DNA of 64,000 nucleotides from Acanthosepion lycidas (taxonomy: Eukaryota; Mollusca; Cephalopoda; Sepiida; Sepiidae). Positions within the stretch are counted from its first letter, which is position 1. The number at the start of each line of letters is the position of its first letter. This document shows, in pieces, positions 14,430 to 26,286 of the stretch. The notes under the pieces were generated by a model, which was given only the letters and a program-made list of their open reading frames with translations, did not search any database and had not been told where the DNA came from. The stretch covers positions 248,001-312,000 of the forward strand of contig CAWVQA010000092.1 of the NCBI GenBank assembly GCA_963932145.1, in the 5' to 3' direction. The translations under genes were made by a program, and so were the position numbers.

Positions 14430-15233
14430 TTGTCTTCAAATTCATACCGTGATCGTAGCAGGCCTGGACTCGACTCATATGACTGGGATTTCCATGAAAA
14501 AGATTGTGGGCACAAAATACATGATCACTGTACATTCCTCTTCTGTTTCCCATTACTATTTCTATTTTACTTCCTCAATTTAGCATTATGGATAGGGAAA
14601 GACCTAATCTAAGATCAGGGAAAAAATATTTTGCTTTCAAATTCATACCGTGATCGTAGCATGCATGGACTCGACTCATATGACTGGGATTTCCATGAAA
14701 AAGATTGTGGGCACAAAATGGGTGATCACTGTACATTTCTCTTCTATTTCCCATTAGTATTTCTATTTTACTTCCTCAATTTAGCATTATGGACTGGGAA
14801 AGACCTAATCTAAGATCTGCAAAAAAATATTTTGCCTTCAAATTCATACCGTGATCGTAGCATGCCTGGACTCGACTCATATGACTGGGATTTCCATGAA
14901 AAAGATTGTGGGCACAAAATGAGTGATCACTGTACATTTCTCTTCTGTTTCCCATTACTATTTCTATTTTACTTCCTCAATTTAGCATTATGGACAGGGA
15001 AAGACCTAATCTAAGATCTGCAAAAAAATATTTTGCCTTCAAATTCATACCGTGATCGTAGCATCCCTGGACTCGACTCATATGACTGGGATTTCCATGA
15101 AAAAGATTGTGGGCACAAAATGCGTGATCACTGTACATTTCTCTTCTGTTTCCCATTACTATTTCTATTTTACTTCCTCAATTTAGCATTATAGACAGGG
15201 AAAGACCTAATCTAAGATCTGCAAAAAAATATT

Positions 15234-15434
15234 TTGCCTTCAAATTCATACCGTGATCGTAGCATGCCTGGACTCGACTCATATGACTGGGATTTCCATG
15301 AAAAAGATTGTGGGCACAAAATGCGTGATCACTGTACATTTCTCTTCTGTTTCCCATTACTATTTCTATTTTACTTCCTCAATTTAGCATTATGGACAGG
15401 GAAAGACCTAATCTAAGATCTGCAAAAAAATATT
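15234..15434. repeat. Reference monomer matching the array consensus
   Basis: This copy matches the majority base at every position I compared and serves as a coordinate guide. Positions 1-60 hold TTGCC, CCGTGATCG, GCATGC and CATATG. Positions 61-100 are purine-rich and contain ATGCGTGATC, the most variable spot. Positions 101-150 are strongly pyrimidine-rich on this strand. Positions 151-190 hold TTAGCATTAT, GGACAGGG and AGATCTGC. Positions 191-201 are A7 followed by TATT. By count, 75 of 201 bases are G or C. CpG occurs at positions 19, 25, 42 and 91 only. Confidence 0.9.
15334..15387 (+). other. Pyrimidine-rich tract ending in AG (example copy)
   Basis: Monomer positions 101-154 form a T/C-rich stretch with few purines, ending TTTAG. 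No AG dinucleotide occurs between position 73 and the terminal AG at 153-154. This resembles a eukaryotic 3' splice acceptor and is repeated in nearly every monomer on one strand. The strand asymmetry is directly visible. Any splicing relevance is speculative, and no convincing matching donor is present. Confidence 0.3.
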
Positions 15435-15438
15435 TTGC
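15422..15438. other. A-tract and imperfect dyad at monomer junction (example copy)
   Basis: At each junction the sequence GCAAAA-AAATA-TTTTGC forms a 17-bp imperfect palindrome with 6-bp arms, and AAAATATTTT lies inside it. It sits directly after AGATCT and recurs about every 201 bp across the window, with only rare changes: A6 instead of A7 in three copies, TGTT instead of TATT in some Domain III copies, and A11 near 25473. A-tracts phased once per monomer are known to bend DNA and to influence nucleosome placement. A role here is inference only. Confidence 0.6.
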
Positions 15439-17243
15439 CCTCAAATTCATACCGTGATCGAAGCATGCCTGGACTCGACTCATATGACTGGGATTTCCAT
15501 GAAAAAGATTGTGGGCACAAAATACGTGATCACTGTACATTTCTCTTCTGTTTCCCATTACTATTTCTATTTTACTTCCTCAATTTAGCATTATGGACAG
15601 GGAAAGACCTAATCTAAGATCTGCAAAAAAATATTTTGCCTTCAAATTCATACCGTGATCGTAGCATGCCTGGACTCGACTCATATGACTGGGATTTCCA
15701 TGAAAAAGATTGTGGGCACAAAATGCGTGATCACTGTACATTTCTCTTCTGTTTCCCATTACTATTTCTATTTTACTTCCTCAATTTAGCATTATGCACT
15801 GGGAAAGACGTAATCTAAGATCTGCAAAAAAATATTTTGCCTTCAAATTCATACCGTGATCGTAGCATGCCTGGACTCGACTCATATGACTGGGATTTCC
15901 ATGAAAAAGATTGTGGGCACAAAATGCGTGATCACTGTACATTTCTCTTCTGTTTCCCATTAGTATTTCTATTTTACTTCCTCAATTTAGCATTATGGAC
16001 AGGGAAAGACCTAATCTAAGATCTGCAAAAAAATATTTTGCCTTCAAATTCATACCGTGATCGTAGCATGCCTGGACTCGACTCATATGACTGGGATTTC
16101 CATGAAAAAGATTGTGGGCACAAAATGCGTGATCACTGTACATTTCTCTTCTGTTTCCCATTACTATTTCTATTTTACTTCCTCAATTTAGCATTATAGA
16201 CAGGGAAAGACCTAATCTAAGATCTGCAAAAAAATATTTTGTCTTCAAATTCATACCGTGATCGTAGCATGCCTGGACTCGACTCATATGACTGGGATTT
16301 CCATGAAAAAGATTGTGGGCACAAAATGAGTGATCACTGTACATTTCTCTTCTGTTTCCCATTACTATTTCTATTTTACTTCCTCAATTTAGCATTATGG
16401 ACAGGGAAAGACCTAATCTAAGATCTGCAAAAAAATATTTTGCCTTCAAATTCATACCGTGATCGTAGCATCCCTGGACTCGACTCATATGACTGGGATT
16501 TCCATGAAAAAGATTGTGGGCACAAAATGCGTGATCACTGTACATTTCTCTTCTGTTTCCCATTACTATTTCTATTTTACTTCCTCAATTTAGCATTATA
16601 GACAGGGAAAGACCTAATCTAAGATCTGCAAAAAAATATTTTGCCTTCAAATTCATACCGTGATCGTAGCATGCATGGACTCGTCTCATATGACTGGGTT
16701 TTCCATGAAAAAGATTGTGGGCAGAAAATGTGTGATCACTGTACATTTCTCTTCTGTTTCCCATTACTATTTCTATTTTACTTCCTCAATTTACCATTAT
16801 GGACAGGGAAAGACCTAATCTAAGATCTGCAAAAAAATATTTTGCCTTCAAATTCATACCGTGATCGTAGTATGCCTGGACTCGACTCATATGACTGGGA
16901 TTTCCATGAAAAAGATTGTGGGCACAAAATACGTGATCACTGTACATTTCTCTTCTGTTTCCCATTACTATTTCTATTTTACTTCCTCAATTTAGCATTA
17001 TGGACAGGGAAAGACCTAATCTAAGATCTGCAAAAAAATATTTTGCCTTCAAATTCATACCGTGATCGTAGCATGCCTGGACTCGACTCATATGACTGGG
17101 ATTTCCATGAAAAAGATTGTGGGCACAAAATGCGTGATCACTGTACATTTCTCTTCTGTTTCCCATTACTATTTCTATTTTACTTCCTCAATTTAGCATT
17201 ATAGACAGGGAAAGACCTAATCTAAGATCTGCAAAAAAATATT

Positions 17244-18449
17244 TTGTCTTCAAATTCATACCGTGATCGTAGCAGGCCTGGACTCGACTCATATGACTGG
17301 GATTTCCATGAAAAAGATTGTGGGCACAAAATACATGATCACTGTACATTCCTCTTCTGTTTCCCATTACTATTTCTATTTTACTTCCTCAATTTAGCAT
17401 TATGGATAGGGAAAGACCTAATCTAAGATCAGGGAAAAAATATTTTGCTTTCAAATTCATACCGTGATCGTAGCATGCATGGACTCGACTCATATGACTG
17501 GGATTTCCATGAAAAAGATTGTGGGCACAAAATGGGTGATCACTGTACATTTCTCTTCTATTTCCCATTAGTATTTCTATTTTACTTCCTCAATTTAGCA
17601 TTATGGACTGGGAAAGACCTAATCTAAGATCTGCAAAAAAATATTTTGCCTTCAAATTCATACCGTGATCGTAGCATGCCTGGACTCGACTCATATGACT
17701 GGGATTTCCATGAAAAAGATTGTGGGCACAAAATGAGTGATCACTGTACATTTCTCTTCTGTTTCCCATTACTATTTCTATTTTACTTCCTCAATTTAGC
17801 ATTATGGACAGGGAAAGACCTAATCTAAGATCTGCAAAAAAATATTTTGCCTTCAAATTCATACCGTGATCGTAGCATCCCTGGACTCGACTCATATGAC
17901 TGGGATTTCCATGAAAAAGATTGTGGGCACAAAATGCGTGATCACTGTACATTTCTCTTCTGTTTCCCATTACTATTTCTATTTTACTTCCTCAATTTAG
18001 CATTATAGACAGGGAAAGACCTAATCTAAGATCTGCAAAAAAATATTTTGCCTTCAAATTCATACCGTGATCGTAGCATGCCTGGACTCGACTCATATGA
18101 CTGGGATTTCCATGAAAAAGATTGTGGGCACAAAATGCGTGATCACTGTACATTTCTCTTCTGTTTCCCATTACTATTTCTATTTTACTTCCTCAATTTA
18201 GCATTATGGACAGGGAAAGACCTAATCTAAGATCTGCAAAAAAATATTTTGCCCTCAAATTCATACCGTGATCGAAGCATGCCTGGACTCGACTCATATG
18301 ACTGGGATTTCCATGAAAAAGATTGTGGGCACAAAATACGTGATCACTGTACATTTCTCTTCTGTTTCCCATTACTATTTCTATTTTACTTCCTCAATTT
18401 AGCATTATGGACAGGGAAAGACCTAATCTAAGATCTGCAAAAAAATATT
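17244..18449. repeat. Partial second copy of the 14-mer (six monomers)
   Basis: Six monomers repeat 14430-15635 in order, including the rare TTGCCCTC/ATACGTG monomer (18249, matching 15435). The series then breaks into unrelated classes at 18450. Confidence 0.88.
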
Positions 18450-19253
18450 TTGCCTTCAAATTCATACCGTGATCGTAGCATGCCTGGACTCGACTCATAT
18501 GACTGGGATTTCCATGAAAAAGATTGTGGGCACAAAATGCGTGATCACTGTACATTTCTCTTCTGTTTCCCATTACTATTTCTATTTTACTCCCTCAATT
18601 TAGCATTATAGACAGGGAAAGACCTAATCTAAGATCTGCAAAAAAATATTTTGTCTTCAAATTCATACCGTGATCGTAGCATGCATGGACTCGACTCATA
18701 TGACTGGGAGTTCCATGAAAAAGATTGTGGGCACAAAATGCATGATCACTGTACATTTCTCTTCTGTTTCCCATTACTATTTCTATTTTACTTCCTCAAT
18801 TTAGCATTATGGACAGGGAAAGACCTAATCTAAGATCTGCAAAAAAATATTTTGCCTTCAAATTCATACCGTGATCGAAGCATGACTGGACTCGACTCAT
18901 ATGACTGGGATTTCCATGAAAAAGATTGTGGGAACAAAATACGTGATCACTGTACATTTCTCTTCTGTTTCCCATTACTATTTCTATTTTACTTCCTCAA
19001 TTTAGCATTATGGACAGGGAAAGACCTAATCTAAGATCTGCAAAAAAATATTTTGTCTTCAAATTCATACCGTGATCGTAGCAGGCCTGGACTCGACTCA
19101 TATGACTGGGATTTCCATGAAAAAGATTGTGGGCACAAAATACATGATCACTGTACATTCCTCTTCTGTTTCCCATTACTATTTCTATTTTACTTCCTCA
19201 ATTTAGCATTATGGACAGGGAAAGACCTAATCTAAGATCTGCAAAAAAATATT
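18450..19253. repeat. Four-monomer junction segment
   Basis: Monomers at 18450, 18651, 18852 and 19053. The 18450-18852 series (TATAGAC, then GGAGTTCC with ATGCATG, then GATCGAAGC/ATACGTG) recurs at 21666-22068, exactly 3,216 bp downstream, on the far side of the 6-mer pair. The monomer at 19053 is a GCAGGCC class with GGACAGGG, next to a second GCAGGCC monomer at 19254. Confidence 0.85.
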
Positions 19254-20459
19254 TTGTCTTCAAATTCATACCGTGATCGTAGCAGGCCTGGACTCGACTC
19301 ATATGACTGGGATTTCCATGAAAAAGATTGTGGGCACAAAATACATGATCACTGTACATTCCTCTTCTGTTTCCCATTACTATTTCTATTTTACTTCCTC
19401 AATTTAGCATTATGGATAGGGAAAGACCTAATCTAAGATCAGGAAAAAAATATTTTGCCTTCAAATTCATACCGTGATCGTAGCATGCATGGACTCGACT
19501 CATATGACTGGGATTTCCATGAAAAAGATTGTGGGCACAAAATGGGTTATCACTGTACATTTCTCTTCTATTTCCCATTAGTATTTCTATTTTACTTCCT
19601 CAATTTAGCATTATGGACTGGGAAAGACCTAATCTAAGATCTGCAAAAAAATATTTTGCCTTCAAATTCATACCGTGATCGTAGCATGCCTGGACTCGAC
19701 TCATATGACTGGGATTTCCATGAAAAAGATTGTGGGCACAAAATGAGTGATCACTGTACATTTCTCTTCTGTTTCCCATTACTATTTCTATTTTACTTCC
19801 TCAATTTAGCATTATGGACAGGGAAAGACCTAATCTAAGATCTGCAAAAAAATATTTTGCCTTCAAATTCATACCGTGATCGTAGCATGCCTGGACTCGA
19901 CTCATATGACTGGGATTTCCATGAAAAAGATTGTGGGCCCAAAATGCGTGATCACTGTACATTTCTCTTCTGTTTCCCATTACTATTTCTATTTTACTTC
20001 CTCAATTTAGCATTATAGACAGGGAAAGACTTAATCTAAGATCTGCAAAAAAATATTTTGCCTTCAAATTCATAACGTGATCGTAGCATGCCTGGACTGG
20101 ACTCATATGACTGGGATTTCCATGAAAAAGATTGTGGGCACAAAATGCGTGATCACTGTACATTTCTCTTCTGTTTCCCATTACTATTTCTATTTTACTT
20201 CCTCAATTTAGCATTATGAACAGGGAAAGACCTAATCTAAGATCTGCAAAAAAATATTTTGCCTTCAAATTCATACCGTGATCGAAGCATGCCTGGACTC
20301 GACTCATATGACTGGGATTTCCATGAAAAAGATTGTGGGCACAAAATACGTGATCACTGTACATTTCTCTTCTGTTTCCCATTACTATTTCTATTTTACT
20401 TCCTCAATTTAGCATTATGGACAGGGAAAGACCTAATCTAAGATCTGCAAAAAAATATT
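19254..20459. repeat. 6-monomer HOR (1,206 bp), copy 1
   Basis: Contains several private changes: GGGCCCAAAATG and GACTTAATC (19857), CATAACGTG with GACTGGACTC (20058) and TTATGAACAGG (20058). All reappear 1,206 bp later. The first two monomers are the GCAGGCC to TTCTATTTCC pair seen elsewhere in Domain I. Confidence 0.93.
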
Positions 20460-21665
20460 TTGTCTTCAAATTCATACCGTGATCGTAGCAGGCCTGGACT
20501 CGACTCATATGACTGGGATTTCCATGAAAAAGATTGTGGGCACAAAATACATGATCACTGTACATTCCTCTTCTGTTTCCCATTACTATTTCTATTTTAC
20601 TTCCTCAATTTAGCATTATGGATAGGGAAAGACCTAATCTAAGATCAGGAAAAAAATATTTTGCCTTCAAATTCATACCGTGATCGTAGCATGCATGGAC
20701 TCGACTCATATGACTGGGATTTCCATGAAAAAGATTGTGGGCACAAAATGGGTTATCACTGTACATTTCTCTTCTATTTCCCATTAGTATTTCTATTTTA
20801 CTTCCTCAATTTAGCATTATGGACTGGGAAAGACCTAATCTAAGATCTGCAAAAAAATATTTTGCCTTCAAATTCATACCGTGATCGTAGCATGCCTGGA
20901 CTCGACTCATATGACTGGGATTTCCATGAAAAAGATTGTGGGCACAAAATGAGTGATCACTGTACATTTCTCTTCTGTTTCCCATTACTATTTCTATTTT
21001 ACTTCCTCAATTTAGCATTATGGACAGGGAAAGACCTAATCTAAGATCTGCAAAAAAATATTTTGCCTTCAAATTCATACCGTGATCGTAGCATGCCTGG
21101 ACTCGACTCATATGACTGGGATTTCCATGAAAAAGATTGTGGGCCCAAAATGCGTGATCACTGTACATTTCTCTTCTGTTTCCCATTACTATTTCTATTT
21201 TACTTCCTCAATTTAGCATTATAGACAGGGAAAGACTTAATCTAAGATCTGCAAAAAAATATTTTGCCTTCAAATTCATAACGTGATCGTAGCATGCCTG
21301 GACTGGACTCATATGACTGGGATTTCCATGAAAAAGATTGTGGGCACAAAATGCGTGATCACTGTACATTTCTCTTCTGTTTCCCATTACTATTTCTATT
21401 TTACTTCCTCAATTTAGCATTATGAACAGGGAAAGACCTAATCTAAGATCTGCAAAAAAATATTTTGCCTTCAAATTCATACCGTGATCGAAGCATGCCT
21501 GGACTCGACTCATATGACTGGGATTTCCATGAAAAAGATTGTGGGCACAAAATACGTGATCACTGTACATTTCTCTTCTGTTTCCCATTACTATTTCTAT
21601 TTTACTTCCTCAATTTAGCATTATGGACAGGGAAAGACCTAATCTAAGATCTGCAAAAAAATATT
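20460..21665. repeat. 6-monomer HOR (1,206 bp), copy 2
   Basis: Reproduces every private marker of 19254-20459 in the same order. I noted no difference on inspection, which marks it as one of the youngest duplications in Domain I. Confidence 0.93.
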
Positions 21666-24076
21666 TTGCCTTCAAATTCATACCGTGATCGTAGCATGCC
21701 TGGACTCGACTCATATGACTGGGATTTCCATGAAAAAGATTGTGGGCACAAAATGCGTGATCACTGTACATTTCTCTTCTGTTTCCCATTACTATTTCTA
21801 TTTTACTTCCTCAATTTAGCATTATAGACAGGGAAAGACCTAATCTAAGATCTGCAAAAAAATATTTTGTCTTCAAATTCATACCGTGATCGTAGCATGC
21901 ATGGACTCGACTCATATGACTGGGAGTTCCATGAAAAAGATTGTGGGCACAAAATGCATGATCACTGTACATGTCTCTTCTGTTTCCCATTACTATTTCT
22001 ATTTTACTTCCTCAATTTAGCATTATGGACAGGGAAAGACCTAATCTAAGATCTGCAAAAAAATATTTTGCCTTCAAATTCATACCGTGATCGAAGCATG
22101 CCTGGACTCGACTCATATGACTGGGATTTCCATGAGAAAGATTGTGGGCACAAAATACGTGATCACTGTACATTTCTCTTCTGTTTCCCATTCCTATTTC
22201 TATTTTACTTCCTCAATTTAGCATTATGGACAGGGAAAGACCTAATCTAAGATCTGCAAAAAAATATTTTGCCTTCAAATTCATACCGTGATCGTAGCAT
22301 GCCTGGACTCGACTCATATGACTGGGATTTCCATGAAAAAGATTGTGGGCACAAAATGCGTGATCACTGTACATTTCTCTTCTGTTTCCCATTACTATTT
22401 CGATTTTACTTCCTCAATTTAGCATTATGCACTGGGAAAGACGTAATCTAAGATCTGCAAAAAAATATTTTCCCTTCAAATTCACACGGTGATCGTAGCA
22501 TGCCTGGACTCGACTCATATGACTGGGATTTCCATGAAAAAGATTGTGTGCACAAAATGGGTGATCACTGTACATTTCACCTCTGTTTCCCATTACTATT
22601 TCTATTTTACTTCCTCAATTTAGCATTATGGACAGGGAAAGACCTAATCTAAGATCTGCAAAAAAATATTTTGCCTTCAAATTCATACCGTGATCGTAGC
22701 ATGCATGGACTCGTCTCATATGACTGGGTTTTCCATGAAAAAGATTGTGGGCAGAAAATGTGTGATCACTGTACATTTCTCTTCTGTTTCCCATTACTAT
22801 TTCTATTTTACTTCCTCAATTTACCATTATGGGCAGCGAAAGACCTAATCTAAGATCTGCAAAAAAATATTTTGCCTTCAAATTCATACCGTGATCGTAG
22901 TATGCCTGGACTCGTCTCATATGACTGGGATTTCCATAAAAAAGATTGTGGGCACAAAATACGTGATCACTGTACATTTCTCTTCTGTTTCCCATTACTA
23001 TTTCTATTTTACTTCCTCAATTTAGCATTATGGACAGGGAAAGACCTAATCTAAGATCTGCAAAAAAATATTTTGCCTTCAAATTCATACCGTGATCGAA
23101 GCATGCCTGGACTCGACTCATATGACTGGGATTTCCATGAAAAAGATTGTGTGCACAAAATGGGTGATCACTGTACATTTCTCTTCTATTTCCCATTAGT
23201 ATTTCTATTTTACTTCCTCAATTTAGCATTATGGACTGGGAAAGACCTAATCTAAGATCTGCAAAAAAATATTTTGCCTTCAAATTCATACCGTGATCGA
23301 AGCATGCCTGGACTCGACTCATATGACTGGGATTTCCATGAAAAAGATTGTGGGCACAAAATACGTGATCACTGTACATTTCTCTTCTGTTTCCCATTAC
23401 TATTTCTATTTTACTTCCTCGATTGAGCATTATGGACAGGGAAAGACCTAATCTAAGATCTGCAAAAAAATATTTTGCCTTCAAATTCATACCGTGATCG
23501 TAGCATGCCTGGACTCGACTCATATGACTGGGATTTCCATGAAAAAGATTGTGGGCACAAAATGCGTGATCACTGTACATTTCTCTTCTGTTTCCCATTA
23601 CTATTTCTATTTTACTTCCTCAATTTAGCATTATAGACAGGGAGAGACCTAATCTAAGATCTGCAAAAAATATTTTGTCTTGAAATTCATACCGTGATCG
23701 TAGCATGCCTGGACTCGACTCATATGACTGGGATTTCCATGAAAAAGATTGTGGGCACAAAATGCGTGATCACTGTACATTTCTCTTCTGTTTCCCATTA
23801 CTATTTCTATTTTACTTCCTCAATTTAGCATTATAGACAGGGAAAGACCTAATCTAAGATCTGCAAAAAAATATTTTGCCTTCAAATTCATACCGTGATC
23901 GTAGCATGCCTGGACTCGACTCATATGACTGGGAGTTCCATGAAAAAGATTGTGGGCACAAAATGCGTGATCACTGTACCTTTCTCTTCTGTTTCCCATT
24001 ACTATTTCTATTTTACTTCCTCAATTTAGCATTATGGACAGGGAAAGACCTAATCTAAGATCTGCAAAAAAATATT
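21666..24076. repeat. Twelve monomers, mixed classes
   Basis: A mosaic of Domain I classes with no repeated order. It includes GGTTTTCC with GGGCAGCGAAAG (22671), a GTGCAC/TTCTATTTCC copy (23073), CTCGATTGAGC (23274) and GGAGAGACC (23475). The monomer at 23475 is 200 bp because its A-tract is A6. These private changes, shared with no neighbour, suggest a locally older and less homogenised stretch. Confidence 0.88.
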
Positions 24077-24880
24077 TTCCCTTCAAATTCATACGGTGAT
24101 CGTAGCATGCCTGGACTCGACTCATATGACTGGGATTTCCATGAAAAAGATTGTGTGCACAAAATGGGTGATCACTGTACATTTCACCTCTGTTTCCCAT
24201 TACTATTTCTATTTTACTTCCTCAATTTAGCATTATGGACAGGGAAAGACCTAATCTAAGATCTGCAAAAAAATATTTTGCCTTAAAATTCATACCGTGA
24301 TCGTAGCATGCATGGACTCGTCTCATATGACTGGGTTTTCCATGAAAAAGATTGTGGGCAGAAAATGTGTGATCACTGGACATTTCTCTTCTGTTTCCCA
24401 TTACTATTTCTATTTTACTTCCTCAATTTACCATTATGGACAGGGAAAGATTTAATCTAAGATCTGCAAAAAAATATTTTGCCTTCAAATTCATACCGTG
24501 ATCGTAGTATGCCTGGACTCGACTCATATGACTGGGATTTCCATGAAAAAGATTGTGGGCACAAAATACGTGATCACTGTACATTTCTCTTCTGTTTCCC
24601 ATTACTATTTCTATTTTACATCCTCAATTTAGCATTATGGACAGGGAAAGACCTAATCTAAGATCTGCAAAAAAATATTTTGCCTTCAAATTCATACCGT
24701 GATCGAAACATGCCTGGACTCGACTCATATGACTGGGATTTCCATGAAAAAGATTGTGGGCACAAAATACGTGATCACTGTACATTTCTCTTCTGTTTCC
24801 CATTACTATTTCTATTTTACTTCCTCAATTTAGCATTATGGACAGGGAAAGACCTAATCTAAGATCTGCAAAAAAATATT
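24077..24880. repeat. 4-monomer HOR (804 bp), copy 1
   Basis: Order: TTCCCTTC with CATACGG and CACCTC; TTGCCTTAAAA with CACTGGAC and GATTTAATC; ATACGTG with TTTACATCC; and GATCGAAAC. The first three recur exactly 804 bp later. Confidence 0.9.
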
Positions 24881-25684
24881 TTCCCTTCAAATTCATACGG
24901 TGATCGTAGCATGCCTGGACTCGACTCATATGACTGGGATTTCCATGAAAAAGATTGTGTGCACAAAATGGGTGATCACTGTACATTTCACCTCTGTTTC
25001 CCATTACTATTTCTATTTTACTTCCTCAATTTAGCATTATGGACAGGGAAAGACCTAATCTAAGATCTGCAAAAAAATATTTTGCCTTAAAATTCATACC
25101 GTGATCGTAGCATGCATGGACTCGTCTCATATGACTGGGTTTTCCATGAAAAAGATTGTGGGCAGAAAATGTGTGATCACTGGACATTTCTCTTCTGTTT
25201 CCCATTACTATTTCTATTTTACTTCCTCAATTTACCATTATGGACAGGGAAAGATTTAATCTAAGATCTGCAAAAAAATATTTTGCCTTCAAATTCATAC
25301 CGTGATCGTAGTATGCCTGGACTCGACTCATATGACTGGGATTTCCATGAAAAAGATTGTGGGCACAAAATACGTGATCACTGTACATTTCTCTTCTGTT
25401 TCCCATTACTATTTCTATTTTACATCCTCAATTTAGCATTATGGACAGGGAAAGACCTAATCTAAGATCTGCAAAAAAAAAAATTGCCTTCAAATTCATA
25501 CCGTGATCGAAGCATGCCTGGACTCGACTCATATGACTGGGATTTCCATGAAAAAGATTGTGGGCACAAAATACGTGATCACTGTACATTTCTCTCCTGT
25601 TTCCCATTACTATTTCTATTTTACCTCCTCAATTTAGCATTATGGACAGGGAAAGACCTAATCTAAGATCTGCAAAAAAATATT
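24881..25684. repeat. 4-monomer HOR (804 bp), copy 2
   Basis: The first three monomers repeat 24077-24679. The fourth (25484) differs: it has GATCGAAGC and CTCTCCTG, links to the monomer at 26890, and follows an A11 tract. The exchange breakpoint therefore lies near the start of the fourth monomer. Confidence 0.88.
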
Positions 25685-26286
25685 TTGCCTTCAAATTCAT
25701 ACCGTGATCGTAGCATGCCTGGACTCGACTCATATGACTGAGATTTCCATGAAAAAGATTGTGGGCACAAAATGCGTGATCACTGTACATTTCTCTTCTG
25801 TTTCCCATTACTATTTCTATTTTACTTCCTCAATTTAGCATTATAGACAGGGAAAGACCTAATCTAAGATCTGCAAAAAAATATTTTGTCTTTAAATTCA
25901 TACCGTGATCGTAGCATGCCTGGACTCGACTCATATGACTGGGATTTCCATGAAAAAGATTGTGGGCACAAAATACGTGATCACTGTACATTTCTCTTCT
26001 GTTTCCCATTACTATTTCTATTTTACTTCCTCAATTTAGCATTATAGACAGGGAAAGACCTAATCTAAGATCTGCAAAAAATATTTTGTCTTGAAATTCA
26101 TACCGTGATCGTAGCATGCCTGGACTCGACTCATATGACTGGGATTTCCATGAAAAAGATTGTGGGCACAAAATGCGTGATCACTGTACATTTCTCTTCT
26201 GTTTCCCATTACTATTTCTATTTTACTTCCTCAATTTAGCATTATGCACTGGGAAAGACGTAATCTAAGATCTGCAAAAAAATATT
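25685..26286. repeat. Three-monomer junction segment
   Basis: Monomers at 25685 (GACTGAGATTT), 25886 (TTGTCTTTAAA, 200 bp because of A6) and 26086 (TTGTCTTGAAA with GCACTGGG). The 25685 and 25886 classes recur at 27091 and 27292, and the 26086 class at 27895, so this is a piece of the 10-mer that follows. Confidence 0.85.

Larger units (their letters stand above)
14430..17243. repeat. 14-monomer HOR (2,814 bp)
   Basis: The first four monomers match the 7-mer at 13023. Then come a consensus monomer (15234), TTGCCCTC/ATACGTG (15435), GCACTGGG (15636) and two further classes, after which ATGAGTG, GCATCCC, GGTTTTCC, ATACGTG and TATAGAC reappear. It is readily explained as two 7-mer-like halves that recombined with imported monomers. 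Confidence 0.85.

Noticed and set aside
23218-23598. 126-codon antisense open frames, also at 42508, 43915, 45926, 54973 and others
   Set aside because: They appear where a base change such as CCTGAAT or CTCGATTGAG removes an antisense stop in one monomer, so two monomers read through. They track monomer class, not a conserved gene.
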